64,000 bases of DNA, taken from assembly GCF_021556395.1 (NCBI RefSeq), contig NZ_JAKGCS010000009.1, forward strand, positions 28,807-92,806, in the 5' to 3' direction. Source of the stretch: Acuticoccus kalidii. GTDB taxonomy: Bacteria > Pseudomonadota > Alphaproteobacteria > Rhizobiales > Amorphaceae. The notes under the pieces are model-generated. The model was not told where the DNA came from, searched no databases, and saw nothing but the letters and a program-made list of their open reading frames with translations. The position numbers and the translations under genes were made by a program. Below are positions 9,103 through 17,661 of this stretch, in pieces. Each line of letters begins with the position of its first letter. The stretch's first letter is position 1.

Positions 9103-10488
9103 GTGAAGACCTTTCCAATTTTCTGGTCCGTCGAAGGGCGCACCGCACTCCTGTTCGGGGGCGGAAGCGATGCGGCGGCCAAGTTGCGCCTTCTGCAAAA
9201 GACCACGGCGAAGATCGTCGTGGTGGCGAGGGCGTTCGAGCCCGATGTGATCGACCTTTCGGACGTCGAGGCGATCGCTGCCGACCCGCTGACGGTCGCA
9301 CTGCCCGAGAATGTCGCCCTCGCCTATGCCGCGACGGGCGATGCCGCGCTCGACGCGGCGATCGCGTACCGGATGCGTGCGGCGAACATTCCCGTGTGCG
9401 CCGCCGACCAGCCGGAGGTGAGCGACTTCATCACGCCAGCGATCGTCGACCGCGATCCGGTGGTCGTCGCGATCGGGACGGAAGGCACGGCCCCGGTGCT
9501 CGCGCGGGAGATCAAGGCGCGCGTCGAGCGGCTCCTGCCGACCCATCTCGGCGCCGTCGCCAAGAAGGCGAACGCGCTGCGCGAGCATGTCGCCCGCACC
9601 CTCGCCCCCGGCGCGCCGCGCCGCCGCTTCTGGCACGGCCTTTTCGGCCCCGCCCTCGACGGCGCGTTCGAGCGGGAGAGCTTCGGCCGCGCCGCGCGCC
9701 GTCTCCTCGATGTCGGGGCGACGAAGCCGGACGGTGCGGTGAGCTTCGTCGGCGCCGGCGCGGGCGGGGCGGACCTTCTCACCGAGCGGGCGCGTTTGCG
9801 CATCGATCGGGCCGATGTCGTCCTTTATGACGCGCTCGTCGCGCCCGAGATCCTGGAGCTCGCTCGGCGCGAGGCGATCATGGTGAATGTCGGCAAGCGT
9901 GCCGGCCGCCACGCCCTCTCGCAGGACGAGATCAACGCCCTCATCGTCGCCCATGCCCGCGACGGGGCGCGTGTCGTCCGCCTCAAGGGTGGCGATCCGT
10001 CGATCTTCGGGCGCCTCGCCGAGGAGATCGATGCCGTGCAGGCGGCCGGCCTTCCGGCAGAGATCGTCCCCGGCGTCACCGCCGCGAGCGTTGCGGCGGC
10101 ATCGAGCCTTTCGCCGCTCACCGAGCGTGGCCGGGCGCAGGAGCTGCGCATCATCACCGCCCACGGCGCGGACGGCGAAGAGGACATCGAATCGGTCGAC
10201 TGGGCCGCCGCCGCCGGCAATGCGCCGCTCGCCGTCTATATGGGCCGGCGCACCGCGCCGCGCGTCGCCGCCCGCCTCGTCCGCGAAGGGCGTGCGGCGG
10301 ATACGCCGGTCGTTCTCGTCGAAAATGCCGGACGGAGCGATGAGCGGATCGCGCACAGCGCCCTGTCCGACCTCGCCGCCACCGTCGCCCGGTTCGGCGG
10401 TTCGGGGCCCTTGATGATCCTGATCGGCGTCAACTCGCGCCAGCTGGCGCTCGCCGCCCCGGCCGAACTTCAGAAGGAGGCCGCGTAA
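9103..10488 (+). CDS. cysG: siroheme synthase (precorrin-2 dehydrogenase/ferrochelatase fused to uroporphyrinogen-III C-methyltransferase)
   Basis: A 461-residue fusion that makes siroheme, the cofactor of sulfite reductase. The N-terminal 200 residues are the NAD-binding precorrin-2 dehydrogenase/chelatase (ALLFGGGSDAAAKLRLL, then PEVSDFITPAIVDRDP). From about residue 220 comes the SAM-dependent methyltransferase (VSFVGAGAGGADLLTERA, VRLKGGDPSIFGR, VPGVTAASVAAA). The start is GTG behind a GGGGGG run; an ATG 27 bases upstream is possible. Total length matches E. coli CysG (457). First gene of the operon; its TAA overlaps the next ATG (TAATG). Confidence 0.9.
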   Translation: MKTFPIFWSVEGRTALLFGGGSDAAAKLRLLQKTTAKIVVVARAFEPDVIDLSDVEAIAADPLTVALPENVALAYAATGDAALDAAIAYRMRAANIPVCAADQPEVSDFITPAIVDRDPVVVAIGTEGTAPVLAREIKARVERLLPTHLGAVAKKANALREHVARTLAPGAPRRRFWHGLFGPALDGAFERESFGRAARRLLDVGATKPDGAVSFVGAGAGGADLLTERARLRIDRADVVLYDALVAPEILELARREAIMVNVGKRAGRHALSQDEINALIVAHARDGARVVRLKGGDPSIFGRLAEEIDAVQAAGLPAEIVPGVTAASVAAASSLSPLTERGRAQELRIITAHGADGEEDIESVDWAAAAGNAPLAVYMGRRTAPRVAARLVREGRAADTPVVLVENAGRSDERIAHSALSDLAATVARFGGSGPLMILIGVNSRQLALAAPAELQKEAA

Positions 10489-10796
10489 TGGCCAAGGTCC
10501 GCGGCCCCAAGGGGCCGAGCATTCTCACCGCCAACGAGATCCTCTCCGGCGAGGTCGTGTACTGGAGCGGCGACGCCTGGTCGCGCTCGGTCGACGACGC
10601 GGTGCGCGCCGGCGACGACGGCGCCCGCGAGACGCTGACGGCGACGGGCAAAGCCGAAGAGGACGCCAATCGCGTGGTCGGTGCCTATCTCGTCGTCCTC
10701 GACGCGGTGACGAGCGTGCCGGTCGAGCTGCGCGAACGGCGACGCCTTGCCGGTCCGTCCTTCCCCCTTCCCCATTCTGCGCCCCACGCGGCCTGA
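10488..10796 (+). CDS. DUF2849 family protein
   Basis: A 102-residue protein starting MAKVRGPKGPSILTANEILS, with GEVVYWS near residue 25. This is the DUF2849 family, found in alphaproteobacteria between siroheme synthase and sulfite/nitrite reductase. The ATG overlaps the cysG stop and cysI follows after 15 bp, so it is co-translated with them. No catalytic motif is visible. A role in assembling or supporting siroheme-dependent sulfite reductase is suggested only by its fixed context. Confidence 0.83.
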   Translation: MAKVRGPKGPSILTANEILSGEVVYWSGDAWSRSVDDAVRAGDDGARETLTATGKAEEDANRVVGAYLVVLDAVTSVPVELRERRRLAGPSFPLPHSAPHAA

Positions 10797-10811
10797 GGCC
10801 ACGAGGCTAAA

Positions 10812-12479
10812 ATGTACCAATATGATGGATATGATCAGGCGTTCGTCGCCGCCCGCGCCGCGGAATTCCGCGAGCAGGTCGGCCGCCGTCTGACCGGACA
10901 GCTCACCGAGGACGAATTCAAGCCGTTGCGCCTGAAGAACGGCCTCTATCTCCAGCTCCACGCCTATATGCTGCGCATCGCCATCCCCTATGGCGTGCTC
11001 TCCTCCAAGCAGATGCGCACCCTCGCGCACCTCGCCGAGAATTATGATCGCGGCTATGGGCACTTCACGACGCGGCAGAACATCCAGTTCAACTGGACCG
11101 AGCTGCGCCACGTCCCCGACATGCTCGACCTCCTCGCCGAGGCGGGGATGCACGCGATCCAGACCTCCGGCAACTGCATCCGCAACGTCACCACCGACGC
11201 CTTCGCGGGCGTTGCCGGAGACGAAGAGGTCGATCCGCGGGCGACGTGCGAGTTGTTGCGCCAATGGTCCTCGGCCCATCCCGAGTTCGCCTTCCTGCCG
11301 CGCAAGTTCAAGATCGCGGTGATCGGCGCGAACGCGGACCGCGCGGCGATGAAGTTTCACGATATCGGCCTGCGCGCCTATCCGGGCGAGAACGGCTTGC
11401 CGCGCTACGACATCTGGGTCGGCGGCGGTCAGGGTCGCACGCCGCGCGTCGCCCAGCTCTTCGAGGCGGACGTGCCGTTCGAGCGGCTTTTGCCGACGCT
11501 CGATGCGATGCTGCGCGTCTACAATCTGCACGGCCGGCGCGACAACAAATATAAGGCGCGCATCAAGATCCTCGTCGCCGAGATGGGCCTCGAGGCCTAT
11601 CGCGCCGAGGTCTATGCCGACATGGAAGGGCGCGACCTCTCCCCGTTCGCGGAAGCCGCGCCGGAATATGAGCGGATCCTCGCCCATTTCGCGACGCTGC
11701 CGCTGCCGGAAGGCGAAGACGTCACCATCAGCGGCGACGGCGCGTTCGGCGAGTGGATCGACCAGAACGTCACCGCCCACAAGGTGCCGGGCTATGCGGT
11801 CGTCTCCGTCTCGCTGAAGGCCCGCGGTGCGATCCCGGGCGATGCGACGGGCGAGGAGATGCGCATGATCGCCGACCTCGCCGAGCGCTATTCGGGTGGC
11901 GAGATCCGCGTCACGCACCGGCAGAATCTCGTGCTCCCGTCGGTGCGGGCGGCCGATCTCGAAGCCGTGTTCGAGGCGCTTGTCGAGGCGGGTCTCGCGA
12001 CCGGCAATATCGGCCTGTCGAGCGACATCATCGCCTGCCCCGGCCTCGATTATTGCGCCCTCGCGACGGCACGCTCGATCCCGATCGCGCAGGCTTTGTC
12101 GGAGCGGCTGCGCTCGCGTGAGATCCGCGTCCGGCAAGAGGGACGCGACGCGTCCGGCCCGACGCTCAACATTTCCGGCTGCATCAACGCCTGCGGCCAT
12201 CACCACGCGGCCAATATCGGCATTCTCGGCCTCAACAAGGCCGAGAGCGAGAGCTACCAGATCACCCTCGGCGGCCGCGCCGACGAGGGGGCGGCGGTCG
12301 GCGAGATTCTCGGCCCCGGCTTCACCGCCGAGGAGATCCCCGACGTCGTGGAACGCATCATCGAGACCTGGGACGCGCACCGGGCCGAGGGCGAGAGCTT
12401 TGCCGAAAGCTATGCCCGCCTCGGCAAGGACGTCTTCAAAGCGGCAGTATATGAGGAGCCCGTCAATGTGGCTGCTTGA
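10812..12479 (+). CDS. cysI: sulfite reductase hemoprotein (nitrite/sulfite reductase family)
   Basis: A 555-residue siroheme/[4Fe-4S] reductase that takes sulfite to sulfide with six electrons. Both ferredoxin-like half domains are present (YGHFTTRQNIQFNW and GEIRVTHRQNLVLPS, the siroheme-contacting arginine segments). The cluster cysteines are in ACPGLDYC (near residue 410) and SGCINACGHHH (near residue 457). The partner flavoprotein is probably the ferredoxin-NADP reductase downstream rather than CysJ, which is absent. Nitrite reductase activity cannot be excluded, but the cys context favours sulfite. The last 14 bases overlap the DUF934 gene. Confidence 0.92.
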   Translation: MYQYDGYDQAFVAARAAEFREQVGRRLTGQLTEDEFKPLRLKNGLYLQLHAYMLRIAIPYGVLSSKQMRTLAHLAENYDRGYGHFTTRQNIQFNWTELRHVPDMLDLLAEAGMHAIQTSGNCIRNVTTDAFAGVAGDEEVDPRATCELLRQWSSAHPEFAFLPRKFKIAVIGANADRAAMKFHDIGLRAYPGENGLPRYDIWVGGGQGRTPRVAQLFEADVPFERLLPTLDAMLRVYNLHGRRDNKYKARIKILVAEMGLEAYRAEVYADMEGRDLSPFAEAAPEYERILAHFATLPLPEGEDVTISGDGAFGEWIDQNVTAHKVPGYAVVSVSLKARGAIPGDATGEEMRMIADLAERYSGGEIRVTHRQNLVLPSVRAADLEAVFEALVEAGLATGNIGLSSDIIACPGLDYCALATARSIPIAQALSERLRSREIRVRQEGRDASGPTLNISGCINACGHHHAANIGILGLNKAESESYQITLGGRADEGAAVGEILGPGFTAEEIPDVVERIIETWDAHRAEGESFAESYARLGKDVFKAAVYEEPVNVAA

Positions 12480-12870
12480 CGATCACGGCAATTTCGACCG
12501 GCACGAGGCCATCGACACCGGCCGCGAAATCCCCGGGGAAACGCCGCCCACGGCGCTTCCGAACGATGAGGTGATCACCGTGCGCTTCGGCGGCTATGCC
12601 GACGGGCGCGGATTCTCGACCGGCAATCGCCTACGCAAGATGGGCTTTTCCGGCCGCCTCATCGCCGCCGGACCGCTCGCCCCGGATCAGGCCCGGCACG
12701 CCTTCCAGTCCGGCTTCGACGCCGTCCTCGTCGAGGACGACGCGGCCGAACGGCAGGGCGAGCGCGCCTGGCGCGAAGCGATCAAACACTCGGTCGGGGA
12801 GCTCTACGTCTCCGGCATCGGGTCGCACGGGCCGGAGCGCGGCATTTGGCGCGCCCGGCACGACCACTGA
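12466..12870 (+). CDS. DUF934 family protein
   Basis: A 134-residue protein of the DUF934 family, seen in alpha- and betaproteobacteria next to cysI/cysH. Recognisable blocks are FGGYADGRGFSTGNRLRKMG and GPLAPDQARHAFQSGFDAVLV. The start ATG lies inside the 3' end of cysI and is preceded by AGGAG eight bases upstream. Some annotations call it an oxidoreductase associated with sulfite reduction, but no redox motif is visible. Its fixed place suggests a subunit or assembly factor for the sulfite reductase. Confidence 0.85.
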   Translation: MWLLDDHGNFDRHEAIDTGREIPGETPPTALPNDEVITVRFGGYADGRGFSTGNRLRKMGFSGRLIAAGPLAPDQARHAFQSGFDAVLVEDDAAERQGERAWREAIKHSVGELYVSGIGSHGPERGIWRARHDH

Positions 12871-12922
12871 GCTTCACATTCTCTCCATATAAGGGGCGGG
12901 CTTTGAACCCGCGCATCTTATC

Positions 12923-13705
12923 ATGACGACGATTCCTTCCGAGACGGTCATCGAGACCCGCCACTATACCGACGATCTCTTCTCCTTCCGCACCACGCGC
13001 CCCCGCTCCTTCCGCTTCCGCTCCGGCGAGTTCGCGATGCTGGGCCTGCCGAAGGAAGACGGGAAGCCGCTGCTGCGCGCCTATTCGATCGCGAGCCCCA
13101 ACTGGGCGGACGATCTGGAGTTCTTCTCCATCAAGGTGCCGAACGGGCCGCTGACCTCGCGCCTTGCGCAGATCAAGCCGGGCGACGAGATCCTCCTGCG
13201 CCCCAAGCCCACCGGCACGCTGGTGCTCGACGCGCTCCTTCCGGGGCGCACGCTGTGGCTCGTCTCCACGGGCACCGGGATCGCGCCCTTCGCCTCCGTC
13301 GCGCGCGATCCGGAGACCTACGAGCAGTATGAGCGCGTGGTTCTCACCCACACCTGCCGCACGCAGGCCGAGCTGCAATACGGGATCGATGTCGTCGACG
13401 GCATCCGCCGCGACGAGATCCTCTCCGAGGTGGTCGGCAATCGCCTCACCCATGTCGCCACGGTCACCCGCGAGACGGCGGGCCCGAACACGCTGGAGGG
13501 CCGCGTCACCGACCTCATCCGGTCGGGCGAACTCTTCGAGGCGACGGAACTCCCGGCCTGGTCGCCCGACGTGGACCGCGTGATGATCTGCGGCTCGACC
13601 GCCATGATCGCCGATACCCGCGTCTTGTGCGAAGCGGCGGGCCTCGACGAAGGCTCCAACTCCGCCCCTGGCCGCTTCGTGGTCGAGAAGGCGTTCGTCG
13701 GCTGA
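12923..13705 (+). CDS. fpr: ferredoxin--NADP+ reductase
   Basis: A 260-residue FAD-dependent reductase of the bacterial Fpr type. The FAD site shows as LLRAYSIASPNW, the NADP(H) pyrophosphate loop as VSTGTGIAPFASV, then VMICGSTAMI, and the C-terminal tail VVEKAFVG is typical of this subclass. It passes electrons between NADPH and ferredoxin or flavodoxin; in this operon it likely feeds the sulfite reductase and the APS reductase route. A short GCGGG/CCCGC inverted repeat lies in the 52-bp gap before it. Confidence 0.92.
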   Translation: MTTIPSETVIETRHYTDDLFSFRTTRPRSFRFRSGEFAMLGLPKEDGKPLLRAYSIASPNWADDLEFFSIKVPNGPLTSRLAQIKPGDEILLRPKPTGTLVLDALLPGRTLWLVSTGTGIAPFASVARDPETYEQYERVVLTHTCRTQAELQYGIDVVDGIRRDEILSEVVGNRLTHVATVTRETAGPNTLEGRVTDLIRSGELFEATELPAWSPDVDRVMICGSTAMIADTRVLCEAAGLDEGSNSAPGRFVVEKAFVG

Positions 13706-13738
13706 GCCGACTGCGCCTATCGCGCTAAGGACACCCCA

Positions 13739-14443
13739 ATGCTCGATATTCCTGGCCGCACGGTCCGGGCCACCGCCGCCGATCTCGACGGCCGGTATGG
13801 CACGCTGGAGGCCGAAGAGGTCCTGCGGGAGATGATCGATCTGTTCGGAAAACGGATCGCGCTCGTCTCCTCGTTCGGAGCGGATTCGGTCGTCCTCCTG
13901 CATCTTTTGTCGAAGGTGGCGCCGGATCATCCGGTGCTCTTCCTTCAGACCGGGATGCATTTTGAAGAAACGCTGCGCTACCGCACGGAGGTGACGGAAG
14001 CGCTCGGCCTCACCAATGTGATCGACGTCGAACCGCTCTTCATCGAGCTGTCACGCGAGGATCCGGCCGCCGATCTTCACCAGAGCGAACCCGACGCCTG
14101 CTGCGCATTGCGCAAGGTCCGGCCGCTGTCGGCCGCCTTGCAGAACTATGACGCGTGGATCACCGGCCGGCGGCGTCACCAGACCTTCGCACGTCGCGAG
14201 ATGCCGGTGGTGGAGCCGGACGGCGCGCGCATCAAGGTGAACCCGCTCGCCGCCTGGGATCAGGCCGACATCGACGCCTATATCGAGGCGCACGATCTGC
14301 CCCGTCATCCGCTGGTCGCCGAGGGCTATCCCTCGATCGGCTGCGCGGTCTGCACGCGTCGTCCGGGTGCATCCGGCGATGCCCGTGACGGGCGCTGGAA
14401 CGGTTTTACCAAGACCGAGTGCGGCATTCACTTCTCGAACTGA
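13739..14443 (+). CDS. cysH: phosphoadenylyl-/adenylyl-sulfate reductase
   Basis: A 234-residue reductase that turns activated sulfate (APS or PAPS) into sulfite using thioredoxin. The SSFGADSVVLLHL loop binds the nucleotide. Two cysteine pairs, C121-C122 (DACCALRKV) and C202/C205 (GCAVC), mark the [4Fe-4S] subtype, which usually uses APS; the catalytic Cys is C228 in TECGIHFSN. AAGGA lies eight bases upstream of the ATG. Last gene of the cys operon and followed by a strong terminator. Confidence 0.93.
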   Translation: MLDIPGRTVRATAADLDGRYGTLEAEEVLREMIDLFGKRIALVSSFGADSVVLLHLLSKVAPDHPVLFLQTGMHFEETLRYRTEVTEALGLTNVIDVEPLFIELSREDPAADLHQSEPDACCALRKVRPLSAALQNYDAWITGRRRHQTFARREMPVVEPDGARIKVNPLAAWDQADIDAYIEAHDLPRHPLVAEGYPSIGCAVCTRRPGASGDARDGRWNGFTKTECGIHFSN

Positions 14444-14451
14444 CGACGACC

Positions 14452-14475
14452 GGCGCGGGCTTGCGAGCCCGCGCC
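14452..14475 (+). terminator. Rho-independent terminator of the cys operon
   Basis: A perfect 10-bp stem, GGCGCGGGCT/AGCCCGCGCC, with a TGCG loop, followed by TTTCC. It begins eight bases after the cysH stop. It also lies seven bases past the end of the opposing YdcZ-type gene and may serve both. Confidence 0.8.
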
Positions 14476-14481
14476 TTTCCC

Positions 14482-14928
14482 TCAGCCGCGCTGCACCATG
14501 ATCGCCCCGGCGAGCACCAGCCCGAGGCCCAGGATGCGCATCAGCGTGATCGGGCGAAGCTGTAGGCCGAATGCGCCGAAATGGTCGGCGACCATCGCCC
14601 CGATGAGCTGACCGGCGACAACGCAGACGAAGAACATCAACGCCCCGATGACCGGCGCGATGGTGACCCCGCCCGCGACGAAGATCGCCCCCACCGTCCC
14701 CGCGAGATAGATCCACCACGGCACGGAGGTGAGCGCGGCCCGGCTGAAATCGGCCGAGCGGCCCATCACCAGGAACAGGACCACCGCGCTCAGAAAAGCG
14801 ACGAAGACGGAAATGGTCGATGCGCCGATGGGGCTTTGGAGGGCGCGCGCGAGAACGGCATTCATCGCCGGCTGGACGGAAATCAGCGCGCCGAGAATGG
14901 CGGCTGCGAGCATGTAAGCCCATGCCAT
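14482..14928 (-). CDS. DMT/YdcZ-type (DUF606) small integral membrane protein
   Basis: A 148-residue protein with about five hydrophobic helices (MAWAYMLAAAILGALISV at the N-terminus, then LSAVVLFLVMG, VPWWIYLAGTVGAIFV, IGALMFFVCVVAGQL and LGLGLVLAGAIMV). It matches the YdcZ/DUF606 branch of the drug/metabolite transporter superfamily, whose half-size units are thought to pair. Substrate unknown. The ATG has AAGGAT eight bases upstream. It is convergent with cysH and divergent from the M24 gene. Confidence 0.78.
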   Translation of the reverse strand: MAWAYMLAAAILGALISVQPAMNAVLARALQSPIGASTISVFVAFLSAVVLFLVMGRSADFSRAALTSVPWWIYLAGTVGAIFVAGGVTIAPVIGALMFFVCVVAGQLIGAMVADHFGAFGLQLRPITLMRILGLGLVLAGAIMVQRG

Positions 14929-15171
14929 GAAAACGATCCTTCGGAGAGAGACTTGGCGGGACGGCGGGGCGCGGAATGGCGGCCTCGCAACCGCCCGCAC
15001 TTTGCGCGGCGCCTGCCCTGACTGCAAGGCCGGACGCGCCGAAACGGCACGGGATCCCGGACCGCGCCGGGGACACCAGGCAGACCGGCAGACGGGTCGC
15101 GTCAAGGGTTTGCGCAAGGCTCGATGCGCAGGCCGATCGAACCCGCGCCCGTCGCCACCGTAGAACTCTCG

Positions 15172-15201
15172 CAGAATGGACAATTCGGAATGTCCATTCT
15201 G
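15172..15201. promoter_or_regulatory. long perfect dyad, CAGAATGGACA-N8-TGTCCATTCTG
   Basis: Eleven-base arms match perfectly across the 8-bp spacer ATTCGGAA. It lies 14 bp upstream of a candidate -35 box and about 140 bp before the M24 start, a place typical of an activator or repressor site. No regulator gene lies beside it. Confidence 0.7.
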
Positions 15202-15214
15202 GATATCACTCGCG

Positions 15215-15243
15215 TTGACTTCGACCCTCCGGCGGAAAATTCT
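15215..15243 (+). promoter_or_regulatory. candidate sigma70-type promoter for the M24-E1-E2 operon
   Basis: TTGACT (15215-15220), a 17-bp spacer, then AATTCT (15238-15243). The -35 is good, the -10 weak. It sits about 100 bp upstream of the M24 ATG. Confidence 0.4.
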
Positions 15244-15340
15244 CCAATCAAAATTCGCGAAATCTTTTGCAGACCGATGAACATCGTCCGCAATTCTCAC
15301 CACCTGGCGAGACGAGAGACGCGAAACCGGAGGACGCCTG

Positions 15341-16639
15341 ATGAACAAAGCACTCAACCCGCGGATCCTGCAGCCCGGCGACGCCGATCCGAATTGGGCC
15401 TGGGACCGTCACATCCCCGCCCTCGGCCATACCGCGACCGATTTCGAGCGCCGCGTCGACTTCGACCGGCTGCGCGCCTATCGCCTGTCGCGCGCCAAGG
15501 ATGCATTGAAGAAATCCGAGTGCGGCGCCCTCCTCCTCTTCGACGTCAACAATATCCGCTATGTGACGGGCACGAAGATCGGCGAATGGGAGCGCGACAA
15601 GCTCTGCCGCTTCGCGCTCCTTGCCGGCGATGCGGAACCTTATGTCTGGGATTTCGGCTCGGCCGCCGTCCACCACCGCCTCTATGCCGATTGGCTCGAC
15701 CCCGAACATTGCCGCGCCGGCGTCGTCGGGATGCGCGGCACGATCCCGCCCTCGTTCGGGCTCATGAAGCACTATGCCGAGGAGGTCGCCGATCTCCTGC
15801 GTCAGGCCGGCGTCGCCGACATGCCGGTCGGCGTCGACATCGCGGAAACGGCGATGTTCTTCGCGCTGCAAAATGCCGGAATCTCGGTCGTCGACGGGCA
15901 GCAGGTCATGCTGGACGCCCGCGAGATCAAGAATGTCGACGAGATCCACCTCTTGAACCAAGCCGCCTCGATGGTCGACGGCGTCTATCACATGATCTAC
16001 GAAGAATTGAAGCCGGGCATTCGCGAGAGTGACATCGTCGCGATGTCGAACAAGATGCTATATGAAATGGGCTCGGACGATGTGGAGGCGATCAACGCCA
16101 TCTCCGGCGAGCGTTGCAATCCGCATCCGCACAATTTCACCGACCGTTACTTCCGCCCCGGTGACCAAGCCTTCTTCGATATTCTGCAATCCTATCAGGG
16201 TTATCGCACCTGTTATTATCGCACGTTCAATATCGGCCGCGCGACGCCGGTGCAGAACGACGCCTATGTGAAATGTCGCGATTGGCTCGACGCGGCGATC
16301 GCGCTGATCCGCCCCGGCGTCGGCACGGACGAGGTCGCGAACGCCTGGCCGACCGCAGAGGAGTTCGGCTTTCCCGACGAGTTGTCGGCCTTCGGCCTCC
16401 AATTCGGCCACGGGCTCGGCCTCGCCCTCCACGAGCGGCCCATCATCAGCCGCGTGTGCAGCCTCGAAAATCCGATGGAAATCAAGACGGGCATGGTCTT
16501 CGCCCTCGAGACCTATTGCCCGGCGAGCGACGGCTATTCCGCCGCCCGGATCGAGGAGGAGGTCGTCGTCACCGACAAAGGCTGCCAGGTGATCAGCCTC
16601 TTCCCCGCCGAGGAACTTCCCATCGCGAACCGCTACTGA
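15341..16639 (+). CDS. M24 (pita-bread fold) family protein with altered metal site
   Basis: A 432-residue protein with the creatinase-like N-terminal domain (GALLLFDVNNIRYVTGT, residues 62-78) and a C-terminal pita-bread domain. The His and two Glu ligands are kept: H357 (FGHGLGLALHERP), E390 (FALETYCP) and E405 (ARIEEEV). The two Asp ligands are not both present: D280 stands in FFDILQSYQGY, but the second Asp of the usual GY-x-(S/T)-D-x-(T/S)-RT motif is C291 (GYRTCYYRT). A metal-free hydrolase, as creatinase is, or an unusual metal site is possible. GGAGG lies seven bases upstream. It heads the E1-E2 operon, so it may make or open the substrate whose keto acid the complex oxidises. DddP and ectoine hydrolase are relatives, not matches. 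Confidence 0.75.
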   Translation: MNKALNPRILQPGDADPNWAWDRHIPALGHTATDFERRVDFDRLRAYRLSRAKDALKKSECGALLLFDVNNIRYVTGTKIGEWERDKLCRFALLAGDAEPYVWDFGSAAVHHRLYADWLDPEHCRAGVVGMRGTIPPSFGLMKHYAEEVADLLRQAGVADMPVGVDIAETAMFFALQNAGISVVDGQQVMLDAREIKNVDEIHLLNQAASMVDGVYHMIYEELKPGIRESDIVAMSNKMLYEMGSDDVEAINAISGERCNPHPHNFTDRYFRPGDQAFFDILQSYQGYRTCYYRTFNIGRATPVQNDAYVKCRDWLDAAIALIRPGVGTDEVANAWPTAEEFGFPDELSAFGLQFGHGLGLALHERPIISRVCSLENPMEIKTGMVFALETYCPASDGYSAARIEEEVVVTDKGCQVISLFPAEELPIANRY

Positions 16640-16650
16640 GGAGGCGCGCC

Positions 16651-17661
16651 ATGACACTCACCGACGCGCCGGGCGCCGCGAACGCGAAGAACGCGGAGCG
16701 CTATCTCCGCCTCTACCGCCAGATGACGAAGATCCGCGCCTTCGAGGACAACGCGAACGCGCTTTATCTCTCCGGCAAGATGCCGGGCCTCACGCACATG
16801 TATTCCGGCCAGGAGGCGGTCGCCGTCGGCATCTGCGAGGCGCTCGAAACGCGCGACAAGATCACCTCCACCCACCGCGGCCACGGCCATTGCGTCGCCA
16901 AGGGCGCGGCCTTCAAGGAAATGTTCTGCGAGCTCCTCGGCAAGGCGGAGGGCTATTGCCGCGGCAAAGGCGGCTCGATGCACATCGCCGACCAGGCGAA
17001 CGGCAATCTCGGCGCGAACGCCATCGTCGGCGGCTCGGCCGGGATCGCGACCGGCGCCGGGCTCACCGCAAAACGGCTCGGCACGGGGGACGTCGCGGTC
17101 TGCTTTTTCGGCGACGGCGCGCTCGGCCAGGGGCTCCTTTACGAGGTCATGAACATGGCCGCGCTCTGGTCGCTCCCGGTGATCTACGCCTGCGAGAACA
17201 ATCTTTATGGCGAATATACCAAGGTCGAGGAGATGGCGGCCGGCGCGCTGACCGCCCGCGCCGCGGCCTTCGGCATCGAGACCCACACCGTCGACGGTCA
17301 GGACGTTCTCGCCGTCAATCGGCTCGCCGAAAGCCTCGTCGCGCGGGCCCGGCGGGGGGAAGGACCGTTCTTCGTGGTGCTCGAGACCTATCGCTATCAC
17401 GGCCACCATGTCGGCGACATCAACCGCGAATATTACCGTTCGAAGGCCGAAGAGGCCGAATGGAAGAGCGGGCGCGATCCGATCACCAATTTCGGCAAGT
17501 GGCTCGTCGCCGAGAAGATCGCCACCGCGGAGGAGCTCGACGGGATCGGCGAGGCGATCCGCGCCGAAGCGGAAGCGGCCGTCGAGTACGCCCTCGCCGC
17601 GCCCTATCCGGGCGCCGAAGAGGTGGCGATGCACATCTATGCGGGGTCCGCCCATGCGTGA
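16651..17661 (+). CDS. 2-oxoacid (pyruvate/acetoin-type) dehydrogenase E1, alpha subunit
   Basis: A 336-residue thiamin diphosphate E1 alpha subunit. The ThDP-binding motif runs from FFGDGALGQG to ACENNLYGEY (about residues 153-186), and the phosphorylation-loop-like YRYHGHHVGD follows near residue 250. The N-terminal YSGQEAVAVGICEAL and THRGHGHCVAKG blocks resemble acetoin dehydrogenase AcoA and pyruvate E1 alpha. It decarboxylates a 2-oxo acid (or acetoin) and passes the acyl group to the lipoyl E2. GAGGAGG precedes the ATG, 11 bp after the M24 stop; its end overlaps the beta subunit by 8 bp. Confidence 0.88.
   Translation: MTLTDAPGAANAKNAERYLRLYRQMTKIRAFEDNANALYLSGKMPGLTHMYSGQEAVAVGICEALETRDKITSTHRGHGHCVAKGAAFKEMFCELLGKAEGYCRGKGGSMHIADQANGNLGANAIVGGSAGIATGAGLTAKRLGTGDVAVCFFGDGALGQGLLYEVMNMAALWSLPVIYACENNLYGEYTKVEEMAAGALTARAAAFGIETHTVDGQDVLAVNRLAESLVARARRGEGPFFVVLETYRYHGHHVGDINREYYRSKAEEAEWKSGRDPITNFGKWLVAEKIATAEELDGIGEAIRAEAEAAVEYALAAPYPGAEEVAMHIYAGSAHA

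Larger units (their letters stand above)
14929..15340. other. 412-bp divergent intergenic region (YdcZ-type gene / M24 gene)
   Basis: No gene is seen. It contains a long perfect dyad at 15172-15201 and a possible promoter at 15215-15243, both pointing to control of the M24-E1-E2 operon. The first 200 bases next to the YdcZ-type gene show no clear signal. Confidence 0.6.

Noticed and set aside
10470..12380. Long open frame antisense to cysI
   Set aside because: It is the shadow of a high-GC gene: Arg/Ala/Asp-rich product, no family features, and cysI on the other strand has every expected motif. The same holds for long antisense frames over cheA, mcp and the permease genes.
15341..16639. DMSP lyase DddP or ectoine hydrolase DoeA
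   Set aside because: Fold and length are similar, but the metal-site Asp pair differs and no DMSP or ectoine genes (such as a DoeB-like deacetylase) are in the window.
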